35,415 bases of DNA from an uncultured Alphaproteobacteria bacterium (GCA_902578675.1 CACHDV010000001.1:88065-123479); one strand, 5' to 3'. Positions 1-10,014 are shown, numbered from the stretch's first letter. Numbers and translations: made by a program. Notes: generated from the sequence alone by a model not told the origin.

Positions 1-2
1 CT

Positions 3-467
3 CTTGGCATTCAGCAAATACAACAAACGGCTGATTTCTTTCGTGATAAAGATATCCAGTTTTGCGTGTCTAGTCCTTACCAGCGAGCTCTTCAGACTAG
101 TGCGGTCTTATTTGATCTAACAATCCAAAACTTGACCGTAAATTTTCTAGTTGGTGAGCAATTTGGTTTTTCTTGCGACATTGGTTCTCCACGGAGCGAA
201 CTTGAAAAGAAATGGCCCCAAATCGATTTTGAGAATCTCGTAGAAGTTTGGTGGCCTTCGGAAGCAGAAACCGAAAACGCTGTAGGTAAAAGAGGTGCTT
301 TATTTCTAAGGGAGGTTTCTAATCGGTTTCACAATACAGATAAGCTTGTAGTTGTTTCCCACTGGGGATTTATCAAAAGCGTCACGGGCTTGTCCCTAGA
401 AAATGGTAGTGTCGTGGAATTCCGCGAAGATCTCTCCAACTGTGTTGTTTATCGGCCTCCCTTATGA
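3..467 (+). CDS. Histidine phosphatase family protein, 5' truncated by window edge
   Basis: Frame is open from position 3 (LGIQQIQQTADFFRDKDIQFCVSSPYQRALQTSAVLF...). SSPYQRALQT and the later VVSHWGFIKSV are typical phosphoglycerate-mutase-like motifs. Confidence 0.8.
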   Translation, partial: LGIQQIQQTADFFRDKDIQFCVSSPYQRALQTSAVLFDLTIQNLTVNFLVGEQFGFSCDIGSPRSELEKKWPQIDFENLVEVWWPSEAETENAVGKRGALFLREVSNRFHNTDKLVVVSHWGFIKSVTGLSLENGSVVEFREDLSNCVVYRPPL

Positions 468-508
468 TAGACCGGACCCGATACAACCAAGGGCAGAAAA
501 GATCCGAA

Positions 509-976
509 ATGACAGACGATACATCCGCATCACCCGAAACACCAAGCTCAAAGTCGCCCATGTTCACCATAAATGCTCAGTACGTGAAGGACCTCTCCTT
601 TGAAAACCCTAATATTCCCGGCTTAATACAGCTAAAAACGGAACCCTCTGTCGAAATGAATATAGATGTCAAAGGTACTAAGTTAGATGATAATCTGTAT
701 GAGGTAGTATTAACTTTGACTTGCAAAGGTAACAGTGGCGATATAGCTTTATTCGTGGCTGAACTTAGTTACGCTAGCCTAGTTTATTTGAACAATGTTC
801 CGAACGAGCATATACAAAAGCTGCTTGTGGTTGATTGTCCTACTTTAATGTTTCCGTTCGCGCGCAATATAATTGCTGAAGTAACTCGCGATGGTGGCTA
901 CCCCCCTATATTGATGCAAACTGTTGATTTTAATGCTATTTTCGAAAATGACGTGAATGATTTAACAGAAACCTGA
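509..976 (+). CDS. secB: Protein-export chaperone SecB
   Basis: FTINAQYVKDLSFENPNIP and CPTLMFPFARNIIAEVTRDGGYPPILMQTVDF are SecB signatures. The track ORF begins at 464; internal ATG at 509 (MTDDTSAS...) is the more likely start. Confidence 0.93.
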   Translation: MTDDTSASPETPSSKSPMFTINAQYVKDLSFENPNIPGLIQLKTEPSVEMNIDVKGTKLDDNLYEVVLTLTCKGNSGDIALFVAELSYASLVYLNNVPNEHIQKLLVVDCPTLMFPFARNIIAEVTRDGGYPPILMQTVDFNAIFENDVNDLTET

Positions 977-990
977 GTTTGTAATCGCGT

Positions 991-1662
991 TTAAATCTTG
1001 TTCCAAATTGGGTCTACCAACGTCTTAACAAAAGCTCGATGAAGCTTTAACTCTTCTTTTGAAATAGGAAAAGATCTGGGCCGTTGGTAGACCCGTGTCG
1101 TGTTTTCTACAACTATTTTAGCCTCTTTGGCCGATAAGCCTAAAGTCGGCTCCTTTCCGCCAATCAACTCAATGTAAACATCGGCAAGTAATGCCGCGTC
1201 TACCAACGCACCATGCAATTCACGATGACGATTCTCAATCGCGAACCTCCGGCATAACGCATCTAGATTCGCTTGCGCGCCAGGGAATTTTTTTCTAGCC
1301 AACACTAGAGTGTCTATCACTCTTTCTGAATATATAGGCGCCATTCCTAGGCGGCTTAATTCCATATTTATGAAAGCTAAATCAAAGGGTGCATTATGAA
1401 TAACAAGGGTGCTATCAGATAAAAAGTTCATAAATTCTAAAGAAATATCGGCGAATTTCGGATGTTGTTTTAGGAACTCATTGGTCAATCCATGGATTTC
1501 CTGTGCCCCGGCGTCCACGTCTCTCTCAGGATTTATATAAGTTTGATAGTTGACCCCTGTTGGTGTGTGATTTATCAACTCGACGGCACCTATCTCTACA
1601 AGCCGGTGCCCTGTTTTTGGATCGAGCCCGGTTGTTTCTGTATCCAATATGACCTCTCTCAT
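991..1662 (-). CDS. dnaQ: DNA polymerase III epsilon subunit (3'-5' exonuclease)
   Basis: MREVILDTETTGLDPKTGHRLVEIGAVEL (ExoI), HNAPFDLAFINMEL (ExoII), HGALVDAALLADVY (ExoIII). Start moved to the internal ATG of the ORF. Confidence 0.94.
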   Translation of the reverse strand: MREVILDTETTGLDPKTGHRLVEIGAVELINHTPTGVNYQTYINPERDVDAGAQEIHGLTNEFLKQHPKFADISLEFMNFLSDSTLVIHNAPFDLAFINMELSRLGMAPIYSERVIDTLVLARKKFPGAQANLDALCRRFAIENRHRELHGALVDAALLADVYIELIGGKEPTLGLSAKEAKIVVENTTRVYQRPRSFPISKEELKLHRAFVKTLVDPIWNKI

Positions 1663-1669
1663 CTTAATA

Positions 1670-2266
1670 TTAACCCTTTGCTTCACTTAAATAACGTACC
1701 AGTCGTTTTAAGGCTCTATAAGTATATGCTTTTCCTAAACCTGTTGGCACAATAAAGTCGGCGCGTCGACGTTTTTCGAAATCGGGCAACTGACGTTTTA
1801 AAATGTCGTGGAATTTTGTTTGTGTCATGCCATGCCGGGCTAAAGCCCTTTGTTTTTGGATGAAATATGGAGCCGACACAACCAGAACTTTATCACAAGC
1901 TTTGTCGCCTCCTGTTTCGTACAGGAGGGGTACATCTAAAATCACTAATCTTGATTTGTAGCGACTTTGTTGTCTGACAAACCGGTCTCTCGCTTCGCGG
2001 ACTAAAGGATGCAATATGTTTTCCAATTGCTCTAGTTTTTCTGGGTTTCTAAATACTTCTTGTCCTAGTTTTGCCCTATCAACACCATTAACTCGGATGG
2101 CTCCCGGGAAATTCTTTGCTATTTCGCAATATGCTTTTCCATTCACACTCATTAATTCATGTACTGTTTTATCAGCATCGTGTATGGGATTATTCAAGTG
2201 AGAAAGCATAGTTGAGACTGTGCTTTTTCCCATCGCTATTGATCCTGTTACTCCCAATACTATCAT
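1670..2266 (-). CDS. coaE: Dephospho-CoA kinase
   Basis: GVTGSIAMGKSTVSTML Walker A, DADKTVHEL, LDVPLLYETGGDKACDKVLVVSA. Confidence 0.93.
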   Translation of the reverse strand: MIVLGVTGSIAMGKSTVSTMLSHLNNPIHDADKTVHELMSVNGKAYCEIAKNFPGAIRVNGVDRAKLGQEVFRNPEKLEQLENILHPLVREARDRFVRQQSRYKSRLVILDVPLLYETGGDKACDKVLVVSAPYFIQKQRALARHGMTQTKFHDILKRQLPDFEKRRRADFIVPTGLGKAYTYRALKRLVRYLSEAKG

Positions 2267-2618
2267 ATCTAGTTGATTCCCCTCAATTACGCCTCCTAAA
2301 GCAGATTGTATTGTTTCTGGATAAGTGCTTCACATTTAAGTTACGTCATAAATATAAACGATAATGATTTTGTCTCCCCTGTTTGTTAACAGCCGTATAA
2401 CATGTGAATATTGATCAATATAATTTAGTGTTTATTTGAGTTCCACTTTATCCATTTTGTTAACATGCGTAGCACGTTAACGTTATAAGGACTTATTAAC
2501 AGAATTTCCCCTATGCTGTATTTTTTGTTTATAGTGTAGTATTTGTGGATACTTCGGTATTCTTTTTAATCCCCGTTATTTATTGTCTCAACTACTACAA
2601 CATCTTTTTTTATATTCT
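2267..2618. other. Candidate chromosomal replication origin (oriC) region
   Basis: AT-rich intergenic region between divergent coaE and hemE. Near-consensus DnaA boxes: TGTGGATAC (2544-2552), TCTGGATAA (2316-2324), TTATCCATT (2448-2456). GTTAAC repeats at 2385, 2459 and 2476, and ATTAAC at 2495. One GANTC site at 2275. hemE-adjacent origins are known in several Alphaproteobacteria. Confidence 0.5.
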
Positions 2619-3653
2619 ATGAGCAGTTTATTTTTAAACACATTAGCCGGTAAAAAAACTGATAGACCTCCTTTCTGGTTTATGAGACAAGCGGGCCGTT
2701 ACCTACCCGAATATCGAGCCCTGAGAAAAAAAGCAGATGGATTTCTAAATCTATGTCTGAATAGCAGTTTAGCTTCTCAAGTTACCCTTCAACCTATGTC
2801 CCGTTTCGAACCCGATGCAGCGATTCTATTTTCTGATATTTTAATTGTCCCTTATGGGTTGGGTATGTCTGTGGATTTTATAGAGGGACGGGGACCAGTA
2901 CTAGATGCGATAAGCGATAGTTCAGATATTAAAAGACTAAACCCAGAACAGTATAAGGCCCGAATTGAAGCGACTTATGAAACAGTCAGGCTGTGTCGCG
3001 ATCAATTATCTCTGGATAAGGCTTTAATAGGGTTTGCTGGCTCACCATGGACAGTCGCTACTTACATGATAGAAGGAGGTGCATCAAAGAACTACGCAAA
3101 AGTCAAAAGCTGGGCGTATAGAGATGATCAAAGTTTCAATACTTTAATAAAAATAGTGACGAGGGCCACCATAGATCACTTAAGTGCGCAAATAGATCAC
3201 GGGGCAGACGCTGTGAAGTTATTCGATTCATGGGCAGGAGTGTTATCACCCAGCCAATTTGAAAAATGGGTCATAAAACCCACCAGAGAAATAGTGGATT
3301 CGATAAATTTGAAATATCCCACTATTAAGATAATTGGTTTTCCGAAGGGTGCTGGACACCAGTATATAGACTATGTGAATAAAACGGGCGTAGATGCGGT
3401 AGCTATTGATACAAGTGTAAATCCGGGTTGGGCAGCAAAAATGTTAGATAAAAAGGTAGTCATTCAGGGAAATATGGATCCTATTTCACTGCTAGTAGGC
3501 GGCGAGTCTATGTTAAATCAAGCCAGTTCTATCATTTCAAATATCAAGGAACGACCACACGTTTTCAATTTAGGTCACGGAGTGTTGCCAGAAACACCGC
3601 CAGAAAATGTAGAGGCTCTCGCTAAATACCTTCGTAATTTAGGTGAAGGGTAA
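2619..3653 (+). CDS. hemE: Uroporphyrinogen decarboxylase
   Basis: RPPFWFMRQAGRYLPEYRALRKKADGFL, FSDILIVPYGLGM, GFPKGAGHQYIDYV, FNLGHGVLPETPPENVEAL. ATG at 2619 preferred over TTG at 2583. Confidence 0.95.
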   Translation: MSSLFLNTLAGKKTDRPPFWFMRQAGRYLPEYRALRKKADGFLNLCLNSSLASQVTLQPMSRFEPDAAILFSDILIVPYGLGMSVDFIEGRGPVLDAISDSSDIKRLNPEQYKARIEATYETVRLCRDQLSLDKALIGFAGSPWTVATYMIEGGASKNYAKVKSWAYRDDQSFNTLIKIVTRATIDHLSAQIDHGADAVKLFDSWAGVLSPSQFEKWVIKPTREIVDSINLKYPTIKIIGFPKGAGHQYIDYVNKTGVDAVAIDTSVNPGWAAKMLDKKVVIQGNMDPISLLVGGESMLNQASSIISNIKERPHVFNLGHGVLPETPPENVEALAKYLRNLGEG

Positions 3654-3661
3654 CCTTCTAA

Positions 3662-4102
3662 ATGGAGAATTATACTTTTATAAAAGCATTACACCTAATA
3701 AGTGTTATAGCCTGGATGGCAGGGCTTTTATATTTGCCTCGACTATACGTATATCACGCGGAAAACTCAGAAGAGCCTATATTGAATACAACGTTTAAAA
3801 TTATGGAGCGGAGATTAATGCTCTATATAATGAATCCGGCTATGATAGCCAGCTTTGTTTTTGGGATTTGGATGATAGCGCTAGTGCCCGAGCTTTTAGA
3901 GGACAGCTGGATGCAGGCAAAAGTATTCTTATTAGTAGCGATGACTGGATATCACGGGGCGTTAGCTCGATGGCGAAGGTTTTTCGCAAGAGATAAAAAC
4001 AGTTTAACACCAAAGTTTTACCGGCTAATAAATGAGGTACCCACAGTTTTAATGATTCTCATAGTTATTTTAGCTATCGTGAAACCAAGCATGGTGAATT
4101 AG
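3662..4102 (+). CDS. hemJ: Protoporphyrinogen IX oxidase, HemJ family
   Basis: KALHLISVIAWMAGLLYLPRLYVYHAE; ~146 aa membrane protein directly after hemE. Confidence 0.92.
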   Translation: MENYTFIKALHLISVIAWMAGLLYLPRLYVYHAENSEEPILNTTFKIMERRLMLYIMNPAMIASFVFGIWMIALVPELLEDSWMQAKVFLLVAMTGYHGALARWRRFFARDKNSLTPKFYRLINEVPTVLMILIVILAIVKPSMVN

Positions 4103-4241
4103 TTATGATTGACTTTATAAAAGAAAACGGCTAAACGACTACCAAATCTAAGAAATGAAACATATCGTCGTTTCAAAAATCCACTACAGTAACAGTTAAC
4201 CCCCACCCATTGTTTAAATGTTATGCGGAGCAATTCCTATT

Positions 4242-5504
4242 ATGCATTTACAGGATCTAAAGAGTAAGAGTCCAGCTGACTTATTAGCGTTTGCAGAGGA
4301 GCTGTCCGTAGAAAATGCGAGCACATTGCGTAAGCAAGATATGATGTTTGCCATATTAAAGCAACTGGCAGAAAACGATGTTGCTATTTTTGGGCGGGGG
4401 GTTTTAGAAACCTTGGCAGATGGATTCGGTTTTCTGAGGTCACCAGAAGCTAATTATTTACCAGGGCCGGACGATATTTATGTATCACCCAGCCAAGTTA
4501 GAAAGTTTGGGCTGAGGAACGGTGATACAGTAGAGGGTGAAATAAGATCACCAAAAGACGGAGAAAGATATTTTGCACTCTTAAAAGTAAACCAGATAAA
4601 TTTTGAGGAACCTGATGTTGTCCGGCATAGAATAAATTTTGACAATTTGACACCTTTATATCCTGACGAACGACTACGCCTAGAGACGGAAAAGCAGGAC
4701 ACCAAACAAGAGGATCCCACGTGCCGAGTGATTGATTTGATATCTCCAATAGGAAAGGGACAACGAGCATTAGTTATAGCGCCGCCGCGAACAGGGAAAA
4801 CTGTAATGCTTCAAAATATAGCGAAATCAATAGCGCAAAACCATCCTGAAGTTTACCTCATTGTCCTATTGATAGATGAGCGGCCAGAAGAGGTAACCGA
4901 CATGGATAGGACGGTAAACGGTGAGGTGATAAGCTCTACGTTTGACGAGCCGGCAAGCCGGCACGTTCAGGTTGCTGAAATGGTCATAGAAAAAGCAAAA
5001 CGGCTAGTAGAACACAGAAGAGATGTAGTGATTTTGCTAGATTCTATAACGCGATTAGCACGAGCATATAACACGGTCGTACCGTCTTCAGGAAAAGTGT
5101 TAACGGGCGGAGTGGATGCGAACGCACTGCAAAGACCAAAGCGGTTCTTTGGCGCAGCCAGAAATATAGAAGAAGGGGGATCGCTTTCCATCATAGCGAC
5201 CGGCCTTATAGACACAGGATCACGGATGGATGAAGTAATTTTCGAGGAATTCAAAGGAACGGGCAACTCAGAACTAATATTAGACAGGAAGCTATCCGAT
5301 AAGAGAACATTTCCGACCATTGATATTACAAAGTCAGGCACCCGAAAAGAGGAGTTGCTAGTAGATAAAGCAACGCTATCGAAAATGTGGGTGTTACGGC
5401 GCATATTGTCACAAATGGGGACGATAGATGCTATGGAGTTCTTGCTTGATAAGCTAAAGGTATCGAAAAATAACGACGACTTCTTTGATGCTATGAACTC
5501 TTAA
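4242..5504 (+). CDS. rho: Transcription termination factor Rho
   Basis: [111 protein letters not shown] at 4242 is the likely start. Confidence 0.96.
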   Translation: MHLQDLKSKSPADLLAFAEELSVENASTLRKQDMMFAILKQLAENDVAIFGRGVLETLADGFGFLRSPEANYLPGPDDIYVSPSQVRKFGLRNGDTVEGEIRSPKDGERYFALLKVNQINFEEPDVVRHRINFDNLTPLYPDERLRLETEKQDTKQEDPTCRVIDLISPIGKGQRALVIAPPRTGKTVMLQNIAKSIAQNHPEVYLIVLLIDERPEEVTDMDRTVNGEVISSTFDEPASRHVQVAEMVIEKAKRLVEHRRDVVILLDSITRLARAYNTVVPSSGKVLTGGVDANALQRPKRFFGAARNIEEGGSLSIIATGLIDTGSRMDEVIFEEFKGTGNSELILDRKLSDKRTFPTIDITKSGTRKEELLVDKATLSKMWVLRRILSQMGTIDAMEFLLDKLKVSKNNDDFFDAMNS

Positions 5505-5505
5505 A

Positions 5506-6480
5506 TCAAGGCAGAAGAATCGTAGAAGCGGTAGTTTTACGGGCCTCTAACAGTTCGTGAGCCGCCCTCGCTTCTTTCAGAGGAAATTCTTGATCTATTC
5601 GTATCTGTACATCACCACTAGAAACGGCATTAAACAAATCTTGTGCCATCACGTTAAGCCTTTCTTTGTCGCTGGCGTAATGAAAGAGAGTGGGTCGAGT
5701 AAAGCTAAGAGATCCTTTTTGCGCGAACACACCCAAGTCAACCGGTGGTATAGATCCAGAGGATTGACCAAAACTTACCATTTTCCCTAGTGGTTGTAAG
5801 CAATCTAGTGATTGCTCAAAGGTATCTTTTCCAACAGAATCATATACAACAGGTAGCTTGTTTCCATTCGTTATTTCCAGCACCTTATCAACAAAGTTTT
5901 CTTTTGTGTAGATAATCGGGTAATCACAACCGTTATCACTGGCTAGCGCAGCTTTTTCATCATTACCCACAGTTCCAATAACGGTAGCGCCTAACTTTTT
6001 CGCCCATTGACAGACGATTAACCCCACACCGCCGGCGGCGGCGTGGATCAATATAGTGTCGGAAGGACCAACTTTATGTATCTGGCGGATCAGATATTGA
6101 GCTGTTAAACCTTTCAGCATTAAGGCAGCGGCTACTTTATCAGAAACGCTGTCTGGAATTTTAACGACAGCGTCTGCGTTTATGTTGCGCTCCTCAGCAT
6201 ATGAGCCAGGTGGCGGTGAGGCGTATGCTACACGGTCGCCAACGCTTATAGATGTTACGCCTCTTCCAACATCGGTTACTAGGCCGGCACCTTCCATCCC
6301 AATACCTGAGGGAAGGGGGAGTGGATAAAGGCCACTGCGATGATACGTGTCTATGAAATTAAGGCCAATAACAGTGTGACGAACCCTTATATCTTCCTCA
6401 CCTAAAGGGGGTAAATCTATATCATCCCATGATAACACTTCTGGACCGCCAACCTTATGAAACCTTATAGCTTTTACCAC
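5506..6480 (-). CDS. Quinone oxidoreductase-like zinc-independent MDR dehydrogenase
   Basis: MVKAIRFHKVGGPEVLSWDDIDLPPLGEEDIRVRH, ILIHAAAGGVGLIVCQWAKKLGATVIGTVGNDEK; typical Qor/MDR fold. Confidence 0.88.
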   Translation of the reverse strand: MVKAIRFHKVGGPEVLSWDDIDLPPLGEEDIRVRHTVIGLNFIDTYHRSGLYPLPLPSGIGMEGAGLVTDVGRGVTSISVGDRVAYASPPPGSYAEERNINADAVVKIPDSVSDKVAAALMLKGLTAQYLIRQIHKVGPSDTILIHAAAGGVGLIVCQWAKKLGATVIGTVGNDEKAALASDNGCDYPIIYTKENFVDKVLEITNGNKLPVVYDSVGKDTFEQSLDCLQPLGKMVSFGQSSGSIPPVDLGVFAQKGSLSFTRPTLFHYASDKERLNVMAQDLFNAVSSGDVQIRIDQEFPLKEARAAHELLEARKTTASTILLP

Positions 6481-6703
6481 ACCACACCCCTAATAAATTA
6501 CTGTAACTATTTAAGCTTGAGCTATACTCCAAGAACCCTTATTTGTGACGCCGGCAGATGTTTCATATTCAAATCAAAACAGAAAGAGCCGACACGTAAC
6601 CTATTTTGGTACTTAAGTAACCAGTAACACGGAACCTTGCTCTCTGAAAAGACTATATTAATAATACATTAATTCAGCAACTCACGCATTACAAAGGCAT
6701 AAG

Positions 6704-8035
6704 ATGTCGAAAAATTTTAAGGACACCATTTTTGCTTTAGCCACCGGATCTTTGCATGCAGCAACCGCCTTGATCCGGATATCAGGAAACGGCGCGTCGC
6801 GAACTGCCAATATTCTAGGTTTTAAACTACAGAAACAGCGTCTAGCAACTGTGGTCATTTTAAAAGATGGAGAACGCAAGCTAGACGAAGCTCTGGCCAT
6901 ATTTTTTAAAGGGCCCTGGAGCTACACAGGAGAAGACGTAATGGAGCTGCATGTGCATGGAGGCAGGGCAGTTATAGAGGCAGTTATTAATACATTGAAA
7001 AAACAAGAGGGTTTTAGAATAGCAGAGCCGGGTGAATTCACGAAACGGGCGGTGCTGAATGGGAAGATGGATCTAACCAAGGCAGAGGGGATAAACGACT
7101 TAATTCAAGCAGAGACGGAAGCTCAAAGGGTGCAAAGCTTTGCTCAAGTAGATGGAGCCTTGAGCGAAATAGCTTTTGGGTGGCGGGAAAAAGCAACAAA
7201 GATAGCGGCACACGTAGAGGCGTACATTGACTTCCCAGACGAAGAAATCCCGGAAAGCACTCTGACAAGTTTGGGTAACGAAATGAGCGTGTTGATAAGA
7301 GATATAGAAAAAGGACTCAATGATGGCAGGCGAGGTGAGATTTTGAGGGACGGCTTTCGTATAGCTGTCATAGGGCCTCCGAATGCAGGAAAATCCACGC
7401 TGGTGAATTGGCTGTCAAAAAGGCCAGTTTCTATTATTTCTGAACAACCCGGTACCACCCGGGATGTCTTAGAAGCATCTTTGGACCTGGACGGGTACCC
7501 TGTAATAGTAGCTGACACAGCGGGACTTAGGGAATCAACGGATCCCATAGAAAATGAGGGAATAAAACGCGCGCAAGAGTGGGCAAAGACAGCGGATGGT
7601 CGTTTGATATTGCTTGAGCCAACTACGGAAGCAGACTTCCTCGAACGACTGAAACCAAACCCAGAATGCGATTTGGTTGTTCTAAATAAAATAGATTTGC
7701 TGCCGACAGACGTAAAGAAGAGGGAAACGCTTGCCATATCTCTTAGGGATGAGATCGGACTAGATAAATTGGTAAACGGACTAAAAAAGATCGTCTCGAA
7801 AAGAATGGTTGGGCAAGAGCCCGCCGTGATCACAAGGACTAGGCATAGAGAAGCCCTCCAAACTTGCTTAAATAGTATGAGGTCCGCGAAAACAGCACTT
7901 TCGTTGGGCGAAGAACCGGAAATCGTAGCGGAAGAGCTAAGGGCGGCCACCAAATCCCTGGGCCGGGTAGTAGGCGCTGTTGATGTGGAGGACTTGTTGG
8001 ATATAGTCTTTGGAGATTTTTGTATCGGAAAATAA
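6704..8035 (+). CDS. mnmE: tRNA modification GTPase MnmE (TrmE)
   Basis: DTIFALATGSLHAATALIRISG, GPPNAGKSTLVNWLSKRPVSIISEQPGTTRDVLEASLDLDGYPVIVADTAGLRES, C-terminal VVGAVDVEDLLDIVFGDFCIGK. Confidence 0.96.
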   Translation: MSKNFKDTIFALATGSLHAATALIRISGNGASRTANILGFKLQKQRLATVVILKDGERKLDEALAIFFKGPWSYTGEDVMELHVHGGRAVIEAVINTLKKQEGFRIAEPGEFTKRAVLNGKMDLTKAEGINDLIQAETEAQRVQSFAQVDGALSEIAFGWREKATKIAAHVEAYIDFPDEEIPESTLTSLGNEMSVLIRDIEKGLNDGRRGEILRDGFRIAVIGPPNAGKSTLVNWLSKRPVSIISEQPGTTRDVLEASLDLDGYPVIVADTAGLRESTDPIENEGIKRAQEWAKTADGRLILLEPTTEADFLERLKPNPECDLVVLNKIDLLPTDVKKRETLAISLRDEIGLDKLVNGLKKIVSKRMVGQEPAVITRTRHREALQTCLNSMRSAKTALSLGEEPEIVAEELRAATKSLGRVVGAVDVEDLLDIVFGDFCIGK

Positions 8036-8051
8036 TGTTTCACGTGAAACA
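8036..8051. promoter_or_regulatory. parS: parS centromere-like site 1
   Basis: Exact 16-bp palindrome TGTTTCACGTGAAACA, matching the canonical ParB-binding parS consensus. It starts at the base after the mnmE stop codon. Confidence 0.95.
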
Positions 8052-8124
8052 AATACAAAAATTCTTCTTTATAAGAAAAAGATTTAGACTTAAAACACCC
8101 TAAGAAATATTTAATGGAGATCTT

Positions 8125-10008
8125 GTGATACAAACCAAGGTGATTGTTATAGGGGGCGGCCACGCAGGCGCAGAAGCTGCAGCAGCAAGCGCAAGGCTGG
8201 GCGTCCCCACCGTTCTTATAACTCAAAAAAAAGAAACCATTGGCGAAATGTCATGCAACCCGGCTATTGGGGGTTTGGGTAAGGGGCATTTGGTCCGAGA
8301 GATAGATGCCCTTGATGGTTTAATGGCTAAAGCGGCAGATGCTTCAGGTATTCAGTTTCGGGTATTGAATAGAAGCAAAGGACCGGCAGTGCGCGGCCCA
8401 AGGGTTCAGGCCGATCGCGCTTTGTATAGAGAAGCAGTACAGCAGGCTCTTTTTCAGCAAGACAACCTCTCCATAATGGAAGCTACGGTAGAGGACGTTG
8501 TTTGTGAAAAAACCGGGGCGGTTACGGGAGTGGTTTTGAGTAGTGGCGAGGAGGTGGCTTGTAGGGCCTTGGTTCTAACCACGGGGACATTTTTGCGGGG
8601 TGTTATTCACCTGGGGGAATCCAAGACGCCGGCTGGCCGAATAGGCGACGCACCCTCGATTGGGCTAGCTTTAACGCTTGAGAAGTTTGGATTTGCTTTA
8701 TCGCGTCTTAAGACGGGCACGCCACCCCGTTTAGACGGAAAAACCATAGCATGGGGATCGCTGCTTGAGCAAAAGGGGGACTGTCCTCCAGAGCCAATGT
8801 CTTATTTAACAGATGAAATACAGAACGAACAAAGGTCCTGTTTCATCACCAACACAAACGAGTCCACACACGCCATTATAACTAAAAACTTAAACAAATC
8901 GCCGATTTACTCGGGACAAATAGAGGGGGTTGGGCCTAGATATTGCCCCTCCATAGAGGATAAAGTTGTCCGCTTTGCCGACAAGAACGAGCACCAAATA
9001 TTCCTAGAGCCTGAGGGACTAAATACAGACACTGTTTATCCAAACGGCATCTCTACTTCTTTGCCAGCCAACATTCAGGAGCATTTTGTTCGCAGCATAT
9101 CAGGTTTAGAAAACGTAAAAATTATCCGGCCGGGCTACGCAATTGAATATGATCACGTCGATGCACGCGAACTTAAACATACCCTCGAGACAAAAAAAAT
9201 GGCCGGATTTTTTATGGCGGGGCAGATAACTGGCACAACAGGCTACGAAGAAGCGGCTGGCCAGGGCTTGGTGGCGGGCGTCAACGCTGGTCTAATGGCG
9301 CTGGGCAAAGAACCTAATTTCATAATTGATCGGGCTGAGGGCTATCTTGGGGTAATGATCGACGATTTGGTGACAAAGGAGATAAAAGAGCCATACAGAA
9401 TGTTTACCTCCAGAGCAGAGTACCGGCTGCAGCTGAGAGCAGATAACGCTGACATTCGCTTGACAGAAAAGGGTGTGTTTATAGGGTGTGTGGGCGGGCA
9501 CAGAAAAGGTCACTTTGAAGAGAAAAGGTCTAACATTGAAAAAGCAGAGGATACCTTAAAAATGCTGAAGTTATCGCCGTCTGTTCTTTCAAAGCTAGGG
9601 GTTGCCGTCAACCAAGATGGCATAAAGAGGTCGGCCCATGAGCTCCTTGGACATCGCGACATTGGAAAAGAGAGGGTTCTCGAAATTTGGCCGGAAGTTG
9701 GCGAAATACCACAACAATATCTGGAGCTTTGTAGAAACAACTCGATGTATGAAAGTTATGTGCGCCGGCAAGAAGCAGATATCGAGGCTTATAGAAAAGA
9801 CGAAAATCTAGTATTCCCTAAAGGCATGGATTTTTGCTCTGTTGGCGGGCTTTCGAATGAGGCCCGGCAAGCTCTAGAGACAGTAAAGCCGCAGACCCTT
9901 GGTCAAGCTGCCCGAATACCGGGCATAACCCCTGCAGCAACCATAATTTTGCTCCGACACGTGCGGGCGCAGGGTCGTCGACGTAAGTATCTCCAGGAGG
10001 CAGGCTAA
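8125..10008 (+). CDS. mnmG: tRNA uridine-5-carboxymethylaminomethyl modification enzyme MnmG (GidA)
   Basis: VIVIGGGHAGAEAAAASARLGVPTVLIT, MSCNPAIGGLGKGHLVREIDALDGLM, MAGQITGTTGYEEAAGQGLVAGVNA; GTG start. Confidence 0.96.
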   Translation: MIQTKVIVIGGGHAGAEAAAASARLGVPTVLITQKKETIGEMSCNPAIGGLGKGHLVREIDALDGLMAKAADASGIQFRVLNRSKGPAVRGPRVQADRALYREAVQQALFQQDNLSIMEATVEDVVCEKTGAVTGVVLSSGEEVACRALVLTTGTFLRGVIHLGESKTPAGRIGDAPSIGLALTLEKFGFALSRLKTGTPPRLDGKTIAWGSLLEQKGDCPPEPMSYLTDEIQNEQRSCFITNTNESTHAIITKNLNKSPIYSGQIEGVGPRYCPSIEDKVVRFADKNEHQIFLEPEGLNTDTVYPNGISTSLPANIQEHFVRSISGLENVKIIRPGYAIEYDHVDARELKHTLETKKMAGFFMAGQITGTTGYEEAAGQGLVAGVNAGLMALGKEPNFIIDRAEGYLGVMIDDLVTKEIKEPYRMFTSRAEYRLQLRADNADIRLTEKGVFIGCVGGHRKGHFEEKRSNIEKAEDTLKMLKLSPSVLSKLGVAVNQDGIKRSAHELLGHRDIGKERVLEIWPEVGEIPQQYLELCRNNSMYESYVRRQEADIEAYRKDENLVFPKGMDFCSVGGLSNEARQALETVKPQTLGQAARIPGITPAATIILLRHVRAQGRRRKYLQEAG

Positions 10009-10014
10009 TAAAAA

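Noticed and set aside
7144-8226. 360-aa minus-strand ORF overlapping mnmE
   Set aside because: Ser-rich antisense shadow of mnmE; no recognisable domain; spans parS and the mnmG start.
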